NCBI GenBank assembly: GCA_944383685.1
Contig: CALWQM010000004.1
Location: forward strand, 1 to 44,801
Length of the DNA: 44,801 nucleotides
From: an uncultured Clostridia bacterium
Lineage (GTDB): Bacteria > Bacillota > Clostridia > Christensenellales > UBA1242
Direction of reading: 5' to 3'
This document shows, piece by piece, positions 33,816 through 43,736 of this stretch. The first letter of the stretch is position 1. Each line of letters opens with the position of its first letter. The notes under the pieces are model-generated. The model was not told where the DNA came from and did no database searches. It was given only the letters and a program-made list of their open reading frames with translations. The position numbers were made by a program, and so were the translations under genes.

Positions 33816-36800
33816 TTATTCAAAATTATCAATTTTAATTAATTTATTATATCTCAAATTTAAAAGATATATTTCATCAACTTTAACGTTTAATCCACTC
33901 TCAATTGCATTCTTATATAATTTAAGTTGTAATTTATATCTATTAACCAAAACTTCTTGCCTTTGCTCTTTTGAATATTTATAATCAATAAGCACAATTC
34001 TTCCATTTTCTTTAAATGCAAAAAAGTCAACCACACCTTGAACCATAATGTTGTCATCAAAATTAAAATTGATAAGATTTTTTATCGTGTCTTTCATAAC
34101 AAATTCTTGTTCTTTAAAAACCTTATATTTAGCAAAAGGTTTAAGAGTTAAAATATTTTCAAGCAAAAGCTTTTTATCAATCAAACTTTCCACGGAGGCA
34201 AGATTAATGTTATTTTTAAAATAAGGCAATAAATCTTCAATTTTTTCAACCTTATTAAAATCAATAATTTTCAAAGCCAAGTGATATGCATTTCCAACTT
34301 CAACAACATTTGAGTTTGTGTTTACCATTTCAAAGTTTGGTAAAAAAACATTATTATCTTCAAACTGTTTGGTAAGTGCTGTCACTGAATTTTTAAAGGA
34401 AATATTTTCTTCTGTTTTATATAAATATTCAAAATTTAAGTAATTTTCTATATTTTTTACAATTTTTTCATTAATTTTGCCATATTTTTTTTGATTTTTT
34501 TCTAATTTAATATTTTCAACTTCTGTAATATGGTTAAATTTTACATTACCTTTAATCAATTCTTCCTTACTTAAAAAGGTTTCAATTTCATCCTGAGAGA
34601 GTGTGTTGAAAATATAATCAAGATAAGAATCTATTTTAAAAACACTTAATGGCTTTAAATTTTCCCTTGGTCTTTCGCCAATAATATAAAGCCTGTTTTT
34701 AGCTCTTGTTAAGGCAACATAAAAAATCATCATTTCTTCTGCAAAAGTTTTTTTCGCATTTTTAAGTTCAGTTGCAAGCATCTTAACGGTGTTGTCCTCA
34801 TGGTCATCCTCATAGTGTTTCACCACAACACCAAGTTCTTCATCAACTTTAATTTCTGTATTTTTTCCCGCCTTCTTTAAACTCTTTCCAGCATTAATTA
34901 ACATAACAATAGGATATTCAAGTCCTTTTGTTTTGTGAATTGTGGTTAAAATAATTGAGTTGTTTTCGCTTGAACTTACTCCCGCATCTTCAATATCCAC
35001 ATTTTCAAAGTAAGAAATTAAAGCTGGCAAATCAAACTTAAAACCAGATATTTCAATTTCTTCCAAGAATAGTTTTAAAGATGCATTCACCCATTCTGCA
35101 TCAGGTTGTGAAAAAATATATGGATAATATAAAGTGTCATCAAACAAAATTTCAAATGCCTGTTTATAGCCATAAGTCAATCCATTGGTTTTAAATATTG
35201 AAAGGTTTTTTAAAAATTCATCAAAAATGCCTTTTTCATTTTCAAGCACAATTTGGGTTAAAGTTTTTTCACTTCCTTTGACAATATCATAAATTTCATC
35301 TTGATTAAACTTTCCAAAGTTGGACATTAAAACAGACAAAAGCGCAACATCGTCATTGAAAACAAGTGTGAGTTTTAAGATGTTTAAAAGAATTTGTATT
35401 TCTGGGTTTTCAAGCAAAAGATTTTTTGAATTTGAATTAACAGGAATATTGTTTTCGTTCAAAAAGTTTGCCAAAACATTAAAAAAGTTATTTCTTGAAC
35501 GAGAGATTATTGCAATATCTTTAAATTCAACTTGCCTAAAATCGTTTATTTCGGGGTCAAAGAATTTGCTTTTTAAAATTTCTTCTATTCGAGCCTTAAT
35601 TGTGTTAAGTTCATTGTAATTAATATCCTCGATTAACTCGTCTTCTTTAACACTATAAATATCAAACTTCTTTCTTTCTTTTTCTTCCTTTTCAACCACA
35701 TCCACATTGACTGCAAACTCGCCATCATCCAAATATTCTTTCTTATATGACAACATGGAAGTGTTAAGATAGTCAATGCCAGCAGTTTCAACAGTCATGG
35801 CATCCTTAAAAATATCATTAATAAAATCTAAAACCTTTTTGCTGCTTCTAAAATTTGATTTAAGAAAAACTGCATTTGAAGACTCGTTTTCATTAAACTC
35901 TTCAACATCTTTCAAAAATATTTTTGAACTTGCAAGTCTAAAACCGTATATACCTTGCTTGGCATCACCAACTGCAACAAAGTTGGAGTTTTCTGCAACC
36001 TTCTTAACAATTTTTTCTTGCAAACTGTTGGTGTCTTGATATTCATCAATAAAAACAAATTCATAGTTTTCATTAAATAATTTTTCCTTAGAAAGCGAAA
36101 GCATATATTGTTCAAGGTCGGAAAAATCTAAGACATTAGAATTTAACTTCAATCTTTTATATTCTTCTTCATATTTTACATAGAGCTTGATAAGAGCCTT
36201 TTCAAGTTCACCCTTCTTTTCTTCTTCAACTCTTTCTTCGTCCAACGATAAGGAAGAAAGCTTTTTATTTAACTCAGCAAAATCTTTTCTTATCTCTTTC
36301 AAAAATGAAAGTTCTTCTTCGGTGATTTCTGTCTTTTTGGGCAAAGTTGGAAAAGAAAAATTCTGCAAAACTTCAATTTTATTTAATAAATCATTTTGAT
36401 TTTCAATTTGCAATTTTCTTTCAATTTCAAAAGCAATATCATTAAAATGTCTTTTTTCTAAAAGGTTTATGTCGCTTTTAATTTGGCTGTCAACATATTC
36501 GCAAACAATTTTTTCCGCCTCAGCAAAAAGTTCTCCTTGGCAAGTTCTAACTTTTGCAATAAACTCTTGTTTATTTGACACAGAAGCCACCATGCTTTCA
36601 ATAAGAAAAATAGATTCTCTTATTTTTCTTATGTCATTTTTAAAAGCATAATTAATTGCAAAAGCATCTTCCCTGTTTTCTTTAAACTTATTTAATACAT
36701 TTTTTAAAGCGGAAATTTTAAGTTTTCTTGACACATTTTCATCTGCAATTTCAAAATTTTCATTTAATTTTAAAATATTCGCATATTTTTTTAAACAATA

Positions 36801-37097
36801 TTCACAAAAAGAGTGAATTGTGGAAATATTTGAAACTGACAAATCGTCAATTTGCTTCAAAATAAAGTCGTCCATCTTTTGCTCTTTAAGTGCTTTCAAA
36901 AGCCTTTCTTTCATTTCCGTTGCAGCAGCTTTTGTGAAAGTTAAGATAAGAAGTTTTTTTATTGGAACTCTTTTTTCGCAAACAAGACGGCAAATATACT
37001 GTATCAAAACATAAGTTTTGCCACTTCCTGCCGACGCACTAACAATCATATTTTTCTTTTCATTCTTTAAAACTTTTTCTTGTTCTTCAATAAACAT
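33816..37097 (-). CDS. addA: ATP-dependent helicase/nuclease subunit A (AddA)
   Basis: 1093 residues. UvrD-type helicase with Walker A SASAGSGKTYVL at about 19-30, DEYQD near 353, the helicase motif TTIHKTKGLEYP near 735 and ALTRAKNRL near 815. The C-terminal RecB-like nuclease is intact (GVVDFFAFKENG, LIDYKYSKEQ). With AddB it resects double-strand breaks for RecA-dependent repair. The start overlaps the addB stop (TAATG) with GAGGAG upstream. It is somewhat shorter than Bacillus AddA but complete in motifs. Confidence 0.96.
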   Translation of the reverse strand: MFIEEQEKVLKNEKKNMIVSASAGSGKTYVLIQYICRLVCEKRVPIKKLLILTFTKAAATEMKERLLKALKEQKMDDFILKQIDDLSVSNISTIHSFCEYCLKKYANILKLNENFEIADENVSRKLKISALKNVLNKFKENREDAFAINYAFKNDIRKIRESIFLIESMVASVSNKQEFIAKVRTCQGELFAEAEKIVCEYVDSQIKSDINLLEKRHFNDIAFEIERKLQIENQNDLLNKIEVLQNFSFPTLPKKTEITEEELSFLKEIRKDFAELNKKLSSLSLDEERVEEEKKGELEKALIKLYVKYEEEYKRLKLNSNVLDFSDLEQYMLSLSKEKLFNENYEFVFIDEYQDTNSLQEKIVKKVAENSNFVAVGDAKQGIYGFRLASSKIFLKDVEEFNENESSNAVFLKSNFRSSKKVLDFINDIFKDAMTVETAGIDYLNTSMLSYKKEYLDDGEFAVNVDVVEKEEKERKKFDIYSVKEDELIEDINYNELNTIKARIEEILKSKFFDPEINDFRQVEFKDIAIISRSRNNFFNVLANFLNENNIPVNSNSKNLLLENPEIQILLNILKLTLVFNDDVALLSVLMSNFGKFNQDEIYDIVKGSEKTLTQIVLENEKGIFDEFLKNLSIFKTNGLTYGYKQAFEILFDDTLYYPYIFSQPDAEWVNASLKLFLEEIEISGFKFDLPALISYFENVDIEDAGVSSSENNSIILTTIHKTKGLEYPIVMLINAGKSLKKAGKNTEIKVDEELGVVVKHYEDDHEDNTVKMLATELKNAKKTFAEEMMIFYVALTRAKNRLYIIGERPRENLKPLSVFKIDSYLDYIFNTLSQDEIETFLSKEELIKGNVKFNHITEVENIKLEKNQKKYGKINEKIVKNIENYLNFEYLYKTEENISFKNSVTALTKQFEDNNVFLPNFEMVNTNSNVVEVGNAYHLALKIIDFNKVEKIEDLLPYFKNNINLASVESLIDKKLLLENILTLKPFAKYKVFKEQEFVMKDTIKNLINFNFDDNIMVQGVVDFFAFKENGRIVLIDYKYSKEQRQEVLVNRYKLQLKLYKNAIESGLNVKVDEIYLLNLRYNKLIKIDNFE

Positions 37098-40000
37098 TAA
37101 AACTCCTCACTTGTTTGCTTTCTTTTAGACATAGCCCTGTTTTTGCATATTGCGTTAAATTCACAAAAATCACATTCATTTCCAAGAGGTTTTGGCTCAA
37201 TATATCCACTTTCAATCTCTTTGATTGCCTTTTCACTGACATTGACAGCATAATCAAAATACTTTTTAAAATCATCCGTAAAATTTCCATACTTGAAAAG
37301 AAAGCCGTCATCTCCTGCTTTTTTCTTTCTTGTTGCGCCTATTAGGTCACTTTTTACCCCTTCATCTTGAAGCCTAAAATCTGTTGCATAAACAACATCA
37401 TTATCCTTCAAAGACAACCCATCCAAAAGTTTTGTGGAAACATTCTTTTTCTTAAATTTGTTTTTGCAATCAAAATAATAGACGCCTGCACATTCCTTGT
37501 TTTCCTGCCTTGCTATGCATGATGCATACAAAAATAGTTGCAATTTTTTGCCATAATATAAATCTTTTAAAATGCTTCCTGTTTGCCCTGTCTTATAGTC
37601 AATGATACGGAAGTAATTTTTGTAAAAATCAACCCTGTCAATAACACCAACAAATTTAAGCCCGCCAAGTGTTCCTGAAACAAACTTTTCAAGAAACATA
37701 GGCTTGAAATCACTTTGCTTTTGTTCATAGGCAATATTTCCAAGCATAACAGCACATTCATTTTTCAAAATATGCATAAAAATTTTGTTTTCAAGTGTGA
37801 CATTTTCCAAAACTTTTTTTGCACTTTTTTCAAAATTTTCATTTAAAAATCTGTCAACATCTTCTTCATTAACAACTTTCAAATTAAGATATTTTTCCAC
37901 AAACTGCCTTGCAAGGTCATGTTTAAAAATTCCAATTTTTCTTTTGTCCTCTTTTGCACACTCTTTTTGTTTAACGTTTAATAAATATGAAACAAAAAAT
38001 TTGAATGGACATGAAAAATAGTTTTCCAAACTTGAAGCAGAAATTTTGTTTAACAAAACTTTATTTTTTAAGTTTTCATAACCAAAATTAAAAATGTCGT
38101 GTCCAACACAAAGGTTAATTGAACCGCTTATATCTTCACTTAAATTGTTTTCAATCTTTTTAAAGTTCTTTTCTGCAACTTCTTTGCCACCAAGGTTGAA
38201 ACAAACAAGTTTCAGCACATCTTCTTCGCTTAAATCTGCCCTATCAAACCTTTTGAAACTTGAAGCCTTAACCACACTTTTTTTGCCAAAGGTTTTAATC
38301 AAATCTTCCACAAAATTTGCTTTTTTATCGTCTTGTGAAAGTGGTGTTAAAGCAAAAAGTCTTTTGGTTGCATGTTGCAAAACTTCAAAAAGTTTAAGCC
38401 TGTTTCTTCTGTTAATCACTCTTATTTCTGGCTCAATTTGTTTGGTGTAATTAAGCTTGCTTAAATCTTCATCCGTGATAAGTCCGCAGTCTTTTTCTGT
38501 CTTTGGTAAAACTCCTGCAAGTGCACCTAAAACAAAGAGATATGCTGTGTCTTCAAAATAACTTTTTGTTGCATCTCCAACGTAAACTGCATCAATATAA
38601 GACGGCACAGTTTCAACTTTAACACTTTGAAAAACTGTTCCCAAAAGAAATATAAAATCTTTAAGAGAAATGTTTTCCTCAATATCAAACTCTGCAATCT
38701 GTGATAATATTTTTGATATCATGCTAAAAGCTTGCTCGTTTTCACTTCGCTTTTGCAAATTTTCAATAAGGCTTAAATAGACATCTAAGTTAGGCTTTAT
38801 ATAATCAAGAAACTTTTGTCCAAATTCACAACACTCACCTATTGTTTTGCAGTTTGAAATATCTTCTATTATCTCAATTAAATCATTTAAAGAGTTGTCA
38901 AATTTTTTATAATCATCAATATTTTCAACATCATAGAAATCTATATATTTAAGTTTTTCATCCCTATTTTCAACAGCAAAAAGCGGGCAAGAGAGTAAAT
39001 ATTCAATATCTCCACGTGAAAAACCACCAAGTGCAATATTAAAAATCTTTGTAAAAACATTTGTTAAAGCAACGTCCTTCAAATTTAAAGTGTAATCCAT
39101 ATAAATTGGAATATCATATTTTGCAAAAACATTTTCAATATCTTTAAAATACTCTTCACTTGGAACAGCAATGGAAAAGTTTTTAAACCTTTCCCCTTGA
39201 TAAATTTGATATCGTATGTATTTGGCAACAAAATTTATTTCCTCATTCCTGTCTTCAACCTCAACATTTGTGAAAAAGTCCAGGTCAACTTGCTCTGGTT
39301 TAACTGAGAAGGCATTTTTAATGATTGCCTCCTGCCCCTTTGGCAGGTTTTCTTTCTTCTCCTCAACACTGATGCCTATCCCTTTCATAGATGCAAAATT
39401 GAACATCTTTTTTGTGGTGTCATCTTCATAAATATAAGAGTTTCCATAGCCAAGCGACTTGGAAATTGCAATATAAACACTGTTGACTTTTTCTGCCAAA
39501 TTGCAAATGAAATCAAATATTTCTGTGGAAAAACTGTCAAAATTAACAAAGTATAAGTTGTAATTTTTTAAATCTAAAAATTCACTTTTTTCAAGAAAGA
39601 AACTTAATAATTTTGATAAGTCAAGTTTATCTTCAAGAAGTTTCAAATAGGTTTCATAGATAAGCCTTAAATCATGCATTTTATAGGACAAAACAATGTC
39701 GTCACAAGGAACAATATCTTCCGCCTTAATAAAACAATTTGAAAACTGCTTTAAAATTTGAAGAACTTTAACGCAAAAATCAATACCATAGTTTTTAAAA
39801 TATTGAAACTTATCTTCATTAAGTTTAATTGCCTTATAGGTTAAAAGAATTTCAACAAGTCCGCTAACTCTTTCAAAAGGAATATCATGCTCTCTCAAAA
39901 TTTTACCTGCAAGCCTTGAAATTCCCACAACCGAAATGTTGAACGTGCTTTTAACCTTCAAAATGTCAAAAATAAGACTTTCTGCTTGCATTGAAAAACT

Positions 40001-40111
40001 ATCTGGAACAACTACCAAGTTTTTTTGCTCCAAATTTTTGCAATCAATTTTTTTAATTGTGTGCTTTGTTGCATCATAAAGTGTACAACCTGTGACGAAG
40101 TTTAAATTCAT
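37097..40111 (-). CDS. addB: ATP-dependent nuclease subunit B (AddB)
   Basis: 1004 residues, shorter than the roughly 1150 of Bacillus AddB. The C-terminal nuclease domain has FSCPFKFFVSYLL near 698 and the last cysteines CDFCEFNAIC near 985, which form the iron-sulphur cluster, plus FRIIDYKTGQTG. The N-terminus reads VTGCTLYDATKHTI where AddB proteins often carry a Walker A motif, so ATP binding by AddB looks lost. It forms an operon with addA (1-nt overlap). The ribosome site is weak. Confidence 0.92.
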   Translation of the reverse strand: MNLNFVTGCTLYDATKHTIKKIDCKNLEQKNLVVVPDSFSMQAESLIFDILKVKSTFNISVVGISRLAGKILREHDIPFERVSGLVEILLTYKAIKLNEDKFQYFKNYGIDFCVKVLQILKQFSNCFIKAEDIVPCDDIVLSYKMHDLRLIYETYLKLLEDKLDLSKLLSFFLEKSEFLDLKNYNLYFVNFDSFSTEIFDFICNLAEKVNSVYIAISKSLGYGNSYIYEDDTTKKMFNFASMKGIGISVEEKKENLPKGQEAIIKNAFSVKPEQVDLDFFTNVEVEDRNEEINFVAKYIRYQIYQGERFKNFSIAVPSEEYFKDIENVFAKYDIPIYMDYTLNLKDVALTNVFTKIFNIALGGFSRGDIEYLLSCPLFAVENRDEKLKYIDFYDVENIDDYKKFDNSLNDLIEIIEDISNCKTIGECCEFGQKFLDYIKPNLDVYLSLIENLQKRSENEQAFSMISKILSQIAEFDIEENISLKDFIFLLGTVFQSVKVETVPSYIDAVYVGDATKSYFEDTAYLFVLGALAGVLPKTEKDCGLITDEDLSKLNYTKQIEPEIRVINRRNRLKLFEVLQHATKRLFALTPLSQDDKKANFVEDLIKTFGKKSVVKASSFKRFDRADLSEEDVLKLVCFNLGGKEVAEKNFKKIENNLSEDISGSINLCVGHDIFNFGYENLKNKVLLNKISASSLENYFSCPFKFFVSYLLNVKQKECAKEDKRKIGIFKHDLARQFVEKYLNLKVVNEEDVDRFLNENFEKSAKKVLENVTLENKIFMHILKNECAVMLGNIAYEQKQSDFKPMFLEKFVSGTLGGLKFVGVIDRVDFYKNYFRIIDYKTGQTGSILKDLYYGKKLQLFLYASCIARQENKECAGVYYFDCKNKFKKKNVSTKLLDGLSLKDNDVVYATDFRLQDEGVKSDLIGATRKKKAGDDGFLFKYGNFTDDFKKYFDYAVNVSEKAIKEIESGYIEPKPLGNECDFCEFNAICKNRAMSKRKQTSEEF

Positions 40112-40133
40112 ACCTATATTTTAGCATAAAAAA

Positions 40134-40158
40134 AGATATTTTCAAAATGAAAATATCT
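40134..40158 (-). terminator. Terminator between the Myb-like gene and addB
   Basis: AGATATTTTC pairs with GAAAATATCT across 5 nt, followed on the minus strand by TTTTTTTAT. It overlaps the stop of the Myb-like gene and lies just upstream of addB. Confidence 0.8.
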
Positions 40159-40904
40159 CATGCTTTTATGTTAGACATCAAGGTTTTTGTTGTTAACTTT
40201 TCTTTTAATTTATCCTTTTTATCCTTTAAAAATTCTTTGGCAGAAAGTTTTAAATTTTCACTTTTCAAAAGTTCAAACTCATCTTTAAGCTTAGATAATT
40301 CTTTTTCTTTTTTGTTTAACTCTAAATATGCTTTTTTAAGCAAATACTCTTTTGTTTCTTTCTCATCTCTAAATTTTTCAGTCACTTCCTCGGTGGTGGT
40401 CTTTTTAATAAGCTTCACAAGCCCCAAAAACAAACTGTTTATATCATTATCCGTCAACAACTTCTGTTTTTTCCTGAATGTAATAATGTTGTTAGGCTCT
40501 TCTTTTTTATCCTTTTTCAAATTTTGGAATTTGTTTTGAAGCCTTGTCATAAGTGTCATATCACCGCCTGACAACTGGAAACAGGCAGAACGGACAGACA
40601 TTCCTTTTTCTGTCAAATTTTTTATATCACTTAAAAACTTATCTTCCTGTTCCTTGGAAAATGGAATAAGTTTGTTTTTCACATGCTTTGATAAATCAAT
40701 ATTAAGCCTTTTTCGTCTTATATCATCATTTTGCAAATTATCAACTTCATGATAATAATAATTTCTCACACTGTTTGTTTTTCTGTGAAACTTTTTTGCA
40801 TGCTCACTAAAAGCCTCTTTCAAAGACTTATTTTTCTCTTTGCAAACCTCAACATCATCAAATAAACTTTTCACTTCTTCATCAGCCCAAATAGAAAATT
40901 TCAT
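40158..40904 (-). CDS. Myb/RsfA-like DNA-binding protein
   Basis: 248 residues from the ATG at 40904 (GAGAGG upstream). The N-terminus MKFSIWADEEVKSLFDDVEVCK ... FHRKTNSVRNYYYHEV is a Myb/SANT-like helix-turn-helix as in RsfA, a prespore regulator of Bacillus. A second helical region (GMSVRSACFQLSGGD) may be another DNA-contacting part, and the C-terminal 80 residues form a lysine-rich coiled coil. It likely regulates transcription, perhaps in sporulation; the last point is inference. Confidence 0.72.
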   Translation of the reverse strand: MKFSIWADEEVKSLFDDVEVCKEKNKSLKEAFSEHAKKFHRKTNSVRNYYYHEVDNLQNDDIRRKRLNIDLSKHVKNKLIPFSKEQEDKFLSDIKNLTEKGMSVRSACFQLSGGDMTLMTRLQNKFQNLKKDKKEEPNNIITFRKKQKLLTDNDINSLFLGLVKLIKKTTTEEVTEKFRDEKETKEYLLKKAYLELNKKEKELSKLKDEFELLKSENLKLSAKEFLKDKKDKLKEKLTTKTLMSNIKA

Positions 40905-41039
40905 ACATACCTCTCTTTGCATGAATTGTTGCCATGAAATAGATTTTTAAACAATATATTTATGAGTTTTTATGAAATTTATCTTTAAACAAATTAAAAA
41001 GAAAAGAATAATAATCAATCTTTTTTCATAATTTACTTT

Positions 41040-41918
41040 ATGAAAATTAAATTAAAATCTGTTTATTCCTGTTTAGTTAAAGGAAGCAAAGACTCTTTCG
41101 ACCTTGATGAAAATGACATCCTGGAAATAGAAAATGAGGACAGGCTTTTTGTTTACCCAATTTCCACAAGTTCAAGAAATATTCCTTTTTATATAAATCT
41201 AATTAATCCACAATCTTGTGAAAGATATGATGCTATTGATATTGAGGACTTTAAACTTATTCTATTAAAAGATAATGAAAAACTTATCTCCTATAATAAA
41301 GAAAGTTTAAGTTTTCCAAATGATACTTGTGAAATTCAAGTCTATCAAAACGCTATAAAGTTTGAAAATAAAAATTATGCAGTCGAATATGAATGTCCGC
41401 ATAATTACATGACCTATAAAGTTTTTAAATTGGAAGACTTTGCGTGTGTTGAGTTTGACAACAATAACCTTTACTGCTTCAACATGAAAAACAACAAACT
41501 TATTCACTTTTATGGCGATGAAATTGATTTGCAAAAAAATGTGTTGCAACTTAACACCAAACTTAATGATTGTGAGAACAGAGTAAAAAATTCAACATAT
41601 AAGTTTGAAGATGCTTCTGTAAAACTTGAAAGTGTGCAATATTCAAGAGAAGAAAAGAATTTTGAAAAAGATATGACACCTTACCGCTTCCTTGAAGCCT
41701 TGAAAGTTAAAGATTTTTCTTTTGCAAAATATTTTTTAGACAGCAACTTGCAAAGCAAAATAAGTGAAGAAACTTTATCCAAATTCCTTGGAAATATCAA
41801 CAATTTTCTGCCTTTATCCACACAGGAGTTCATTGTGCTTTCAAATGAAAACAAAAATTTTGTTCGTTTTCATCTAAAAAGTGATAAAATTGTGGATATC
41901 TCTGTGGATAAGTTATGA
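41040..41918 (+). CDS. Hypothetical protein, 292 residues
   Basis: I do not recognise it. The N-terminal two thirds are rich in beta strands and aromatic residues. The C-terminal 80 residues are helical (PYRFLEALKVKDFSFAKYFLD). There is no signal peptide or membrane segment. No strong ribosome site lies before ATG. Its end overlaps the end of recO on the other strand by 6 nt, so the two converge without a separating terminator. Confidence 0.68.
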   Translation: MKIKLKSVYSCLVKGSKDSFDLDENDILEIENEDRLFVYPISTSSRNIPFYINLINPQSCERYDAIDIEDFKLILLKDNEKLISYNKESLSFPNDTCEIQVYQNAIKFENKNYAVEYECPHNYMTYKVFKLEDFACVEFDNNNLYCFNMKNNKLIHFYGDEIDLQKNVLQLNTKLNDCENRVKNSTYKFEDASVKLESVQYSREEKNFEKDMTPYRFLEALKVKDFSFAKYFLDSNLQSKISEETLSKFLGNINNFLPLSTQEFIVLSNENKNFVRFHLKSDKIVDISVDKL

Positions 41919-42641
41919 AAGTATTCCTATTAATTTTAAACTTTTATCAAACCTTGAATAGAAATTTTTAACCAAAGTTTTTAAAAGTTTAAGCCCTTGC
42001 TCGCTTGAAAATTTAATTGTTTCAAGTTTATCATAATCGTTTTGAGTAAGAATTTTTAAAATTGCAAACTCGCCTTTGGATAGCTCCTCACTTTGAAAAG
42101 TTTGGCAATTTGCACAAACAAGTTCTCCAACATTATAATTTATGTAAACATGGTCATGAAAATCGTTTCCACAGCAAGAGCATTTTTCGCTGTAAACCTC
42201 CATGCCATAAATAGTGAAAATATCAATAAGAAATTTTAAAAGGACAGAATACTTGCTCACTTTATGAAAGGCAAGTATTTTTAATGCCTTAATAAGTTCC
42301 ACAAAAATTTGATAATTTTCATTTTGCCCACTGAAACTTAAAGCGTTAACAATCTCTAAAAGTCCATTACCTTCAAAATATTTGTCTATATCTTGACTAA
42401 GTTCATGAAAAGACTCCAAAATATCCACAGAAGTAACAATCAAAGAACCTTTCCCCTCCTCAATCACAAAGTCGCCAAAACAAAAAGGTTCTTTGGCATA
42501 TTTCATTTTTGCCTTTTCCCCTCTCACACCTTTTAAGGTTGCCCAAACCTTTCCTTCTTCAAGAGAAAAAAGGAGAATGTTTTTATCCTTCTCCTTCACA
42601 TTATTCCCTTTTAAAACAATTGCTTTAATTTTTTTTGACAT
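41913..42641 (-). CDS. recO: DNA repair protein RecO
   Basis: 242 residues, normal length. The N-terminal OB-fold has the usual start (KAIVLKGNNVKEKDKNILLFS). The C-terminal zinc finger has CSCCGNDF and CANC. RecO helps load RecA on SSB-coated DNA with RecR. Its ATG overlaps the stop of the yqzL-like gene (TAATG), so both are translated together from the promoter at 42927-42954. Confidence 0.93.
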   Translation of the reverse strand: MSKKIKAIVLKGNNVKEKDKNILLFSLEEGKVWATLKGVRGEKAKMKYAKEPFCFGDFVIEEGKGSLIVTSVDILESFHELSQDIDKYFEGNGLLEIVNALSFSGQNENYQIFVELIKALKILAFHKVSKYSVLLKFLIDIFTIYGMEVYSEKCSCCGNDFHDHVYINYNVGELVCANCQTFQSEELSKGEFAILKILTQNDYDKLETIKFSSEQGLKLLKTLVKNFYSRFDKSLKLIGILS

Positions 42642-42796
42642 TATAAAACTCTTTCGCTATCCTTTCCTTTGTTATTTTTATTTTTTTCTCTTTCTTTATT
42701 TCTTTCTTTCACCCATTCCTGAGCAATATAAGGATTTCCGCCAGAAAGTTTAAACATTTCGTATGTCAATTCGTCAAAAATATCATTAAACGCCAT
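42641..42796 (-). CDS. YqzL-like small protein
   Basis: 51 residues, shorter than common cutoffs. AGGAGG precedes the ATG at 42796. The segment LTYEMFKLSGGNPYIAQEWVKE fits the short YqzL family (about 47 residues), whose gene also lies directly before recO in Bacillus. Its stop overlaps the recO start. The tail is highly charged. Function of the family is unknown. Confidence 0.72.
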   Translation of the reverse strand: MAFNDIFDELTYEMFKLSGGNPYIAQEWVKERNKEREKNKNNKGKDSERVL

Positions 42797-42926
42797 AACA
42801 TCCTCCTTTTAGGCTCATTTAGTATGTGAAATTACCAATTTTTTATGTTATTTATATAATAAAATCTTTTAAATCTCCTTGTTGCCATTCTTATTTATAA
42901 GGAACTTTTTTTATCCTTATATTAAT

Positions 42927-42954
42927 ATTATACAACAAAATTTTATTTTGTCAA
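42927..42954 (-). promoter_or_regulatory. Promoter of the yqzL-recO operon
   Basis: Minus-strand TTGACA and TATAAT are both perfect, 16 nt apart. The leader to the yqzL-like start is about 125 nt and holds a small hairpin (ATAAGGA/TCCTTAT near 42898-42920) that could be regulatory. Confidence 0.7.
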
Positions 42955-43008
42955 AGAAATTAAGAAAAATCTTTTCAGTTGACTAAACAAAGAAAAAATG
43001 AAAAAAGA

Positions 43009-43027
43009 AGAGAATTTTAAGTTCTCT
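43009..43027 (-). terminator. Terminator after the BclA-like gene
   Basis: AGAGAA pairs with TTCTCT across 7 nt; on the minus strand TCTTTTTTC follows. It lies directly after the stop at 43032. Confidence 0.65.
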
Positions 43028-43031
43028 CCTT

Positions 43032-43532
43032 TTAAAGTTCTTTAACTACAATGTTAGCATTTGAAATTGTAAGCGTATCAACACCAGCATTAAAAAGTTC
43101 TAATGTTGTGTTTGCCGTAACTGTTAAAACAATAGTTTTTGAAATTGTGGTTTGGTTTGTTGCAGTGCCTGTTGCTGTTGCAGTTGACCCGACAACTGGT
43201 ATTCCATTGGCTCTAAGTCCAACAGTCACATTTGTTGAAGCAGGAATCGTTGCATTAACAAAATATGTTATCTCGTAAGTTCCTGGTGTAAGATTAACTG
43301 CCCCAGCTGTTGTTGTGCTTGCAGTTATTTTGCTCCCCTGAGAATTTGCAAGAGTAACAGGAATAATGCCATTAACAACCACTGGTCCACCTAATGTGTT
43401 TTGGAAAAAGCCAAAAGATGATAAAATAACAGGATTAATAACATTGTTATTATTTGAACAACTGCCAAAAACCCAAATAGGATTAGGAGTGTTTGGGCAA
43501 CAACCGCTTCCACACCTTGTAAAACAGGTCAT
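43032..43532 (-). CDS. BclA C-terminal-like surface (exosporium-type) protein
   Basis: 166 residues. A cysteine-rich N-terminus (CFTRCGSGCCPN) is followed by a beta-sandwich domain like the TNF-like C-terminus of BclA (GTYEITYFVNATI, NVTVGLRANGIPVVGS, NTTLELFNAGVDTLTI). No collagen repeat and no signal peptide are present. In spore formers such proteins build the outer spore surface, which would suit the RsfA-like neighbour. AAAGGAG precedes ATG, with a small hairpin (TGACGA/TCGTCA) just upstream. Confidence 0.75.
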   Translation of the reverse strand: MTCFTRCGSGCCPNTPNPIWVFGSCSNNNNVINPVILSSFGFFQNTLGGPVVVNGIIPVTLANSQGSKITASTTTAGAVNLTPGTYEITYFVNATIPASTNVTVGLRANGIPVVGSTATATGTATNQTTISKTIVLTVTANTTLELFNAGVDTLTISNANIVVKEL

Positions 43533-43736
43533 ATATTTCTCCTTTTGACGACGCTATCGTCATTATTAATTTATTAAAAATTATTAAAATTTGTGAATGC
43601 AATCTTCCTTGTTTACTTGACTAAAAGAAAAATATATGATTTAATAAAATTATATAAAACATAAAATATTCGATGCGTTTTTATATATGGTTATATTTAT
43701 ATAATCATTTGTATATATAATACATAGGAGTTTAAT

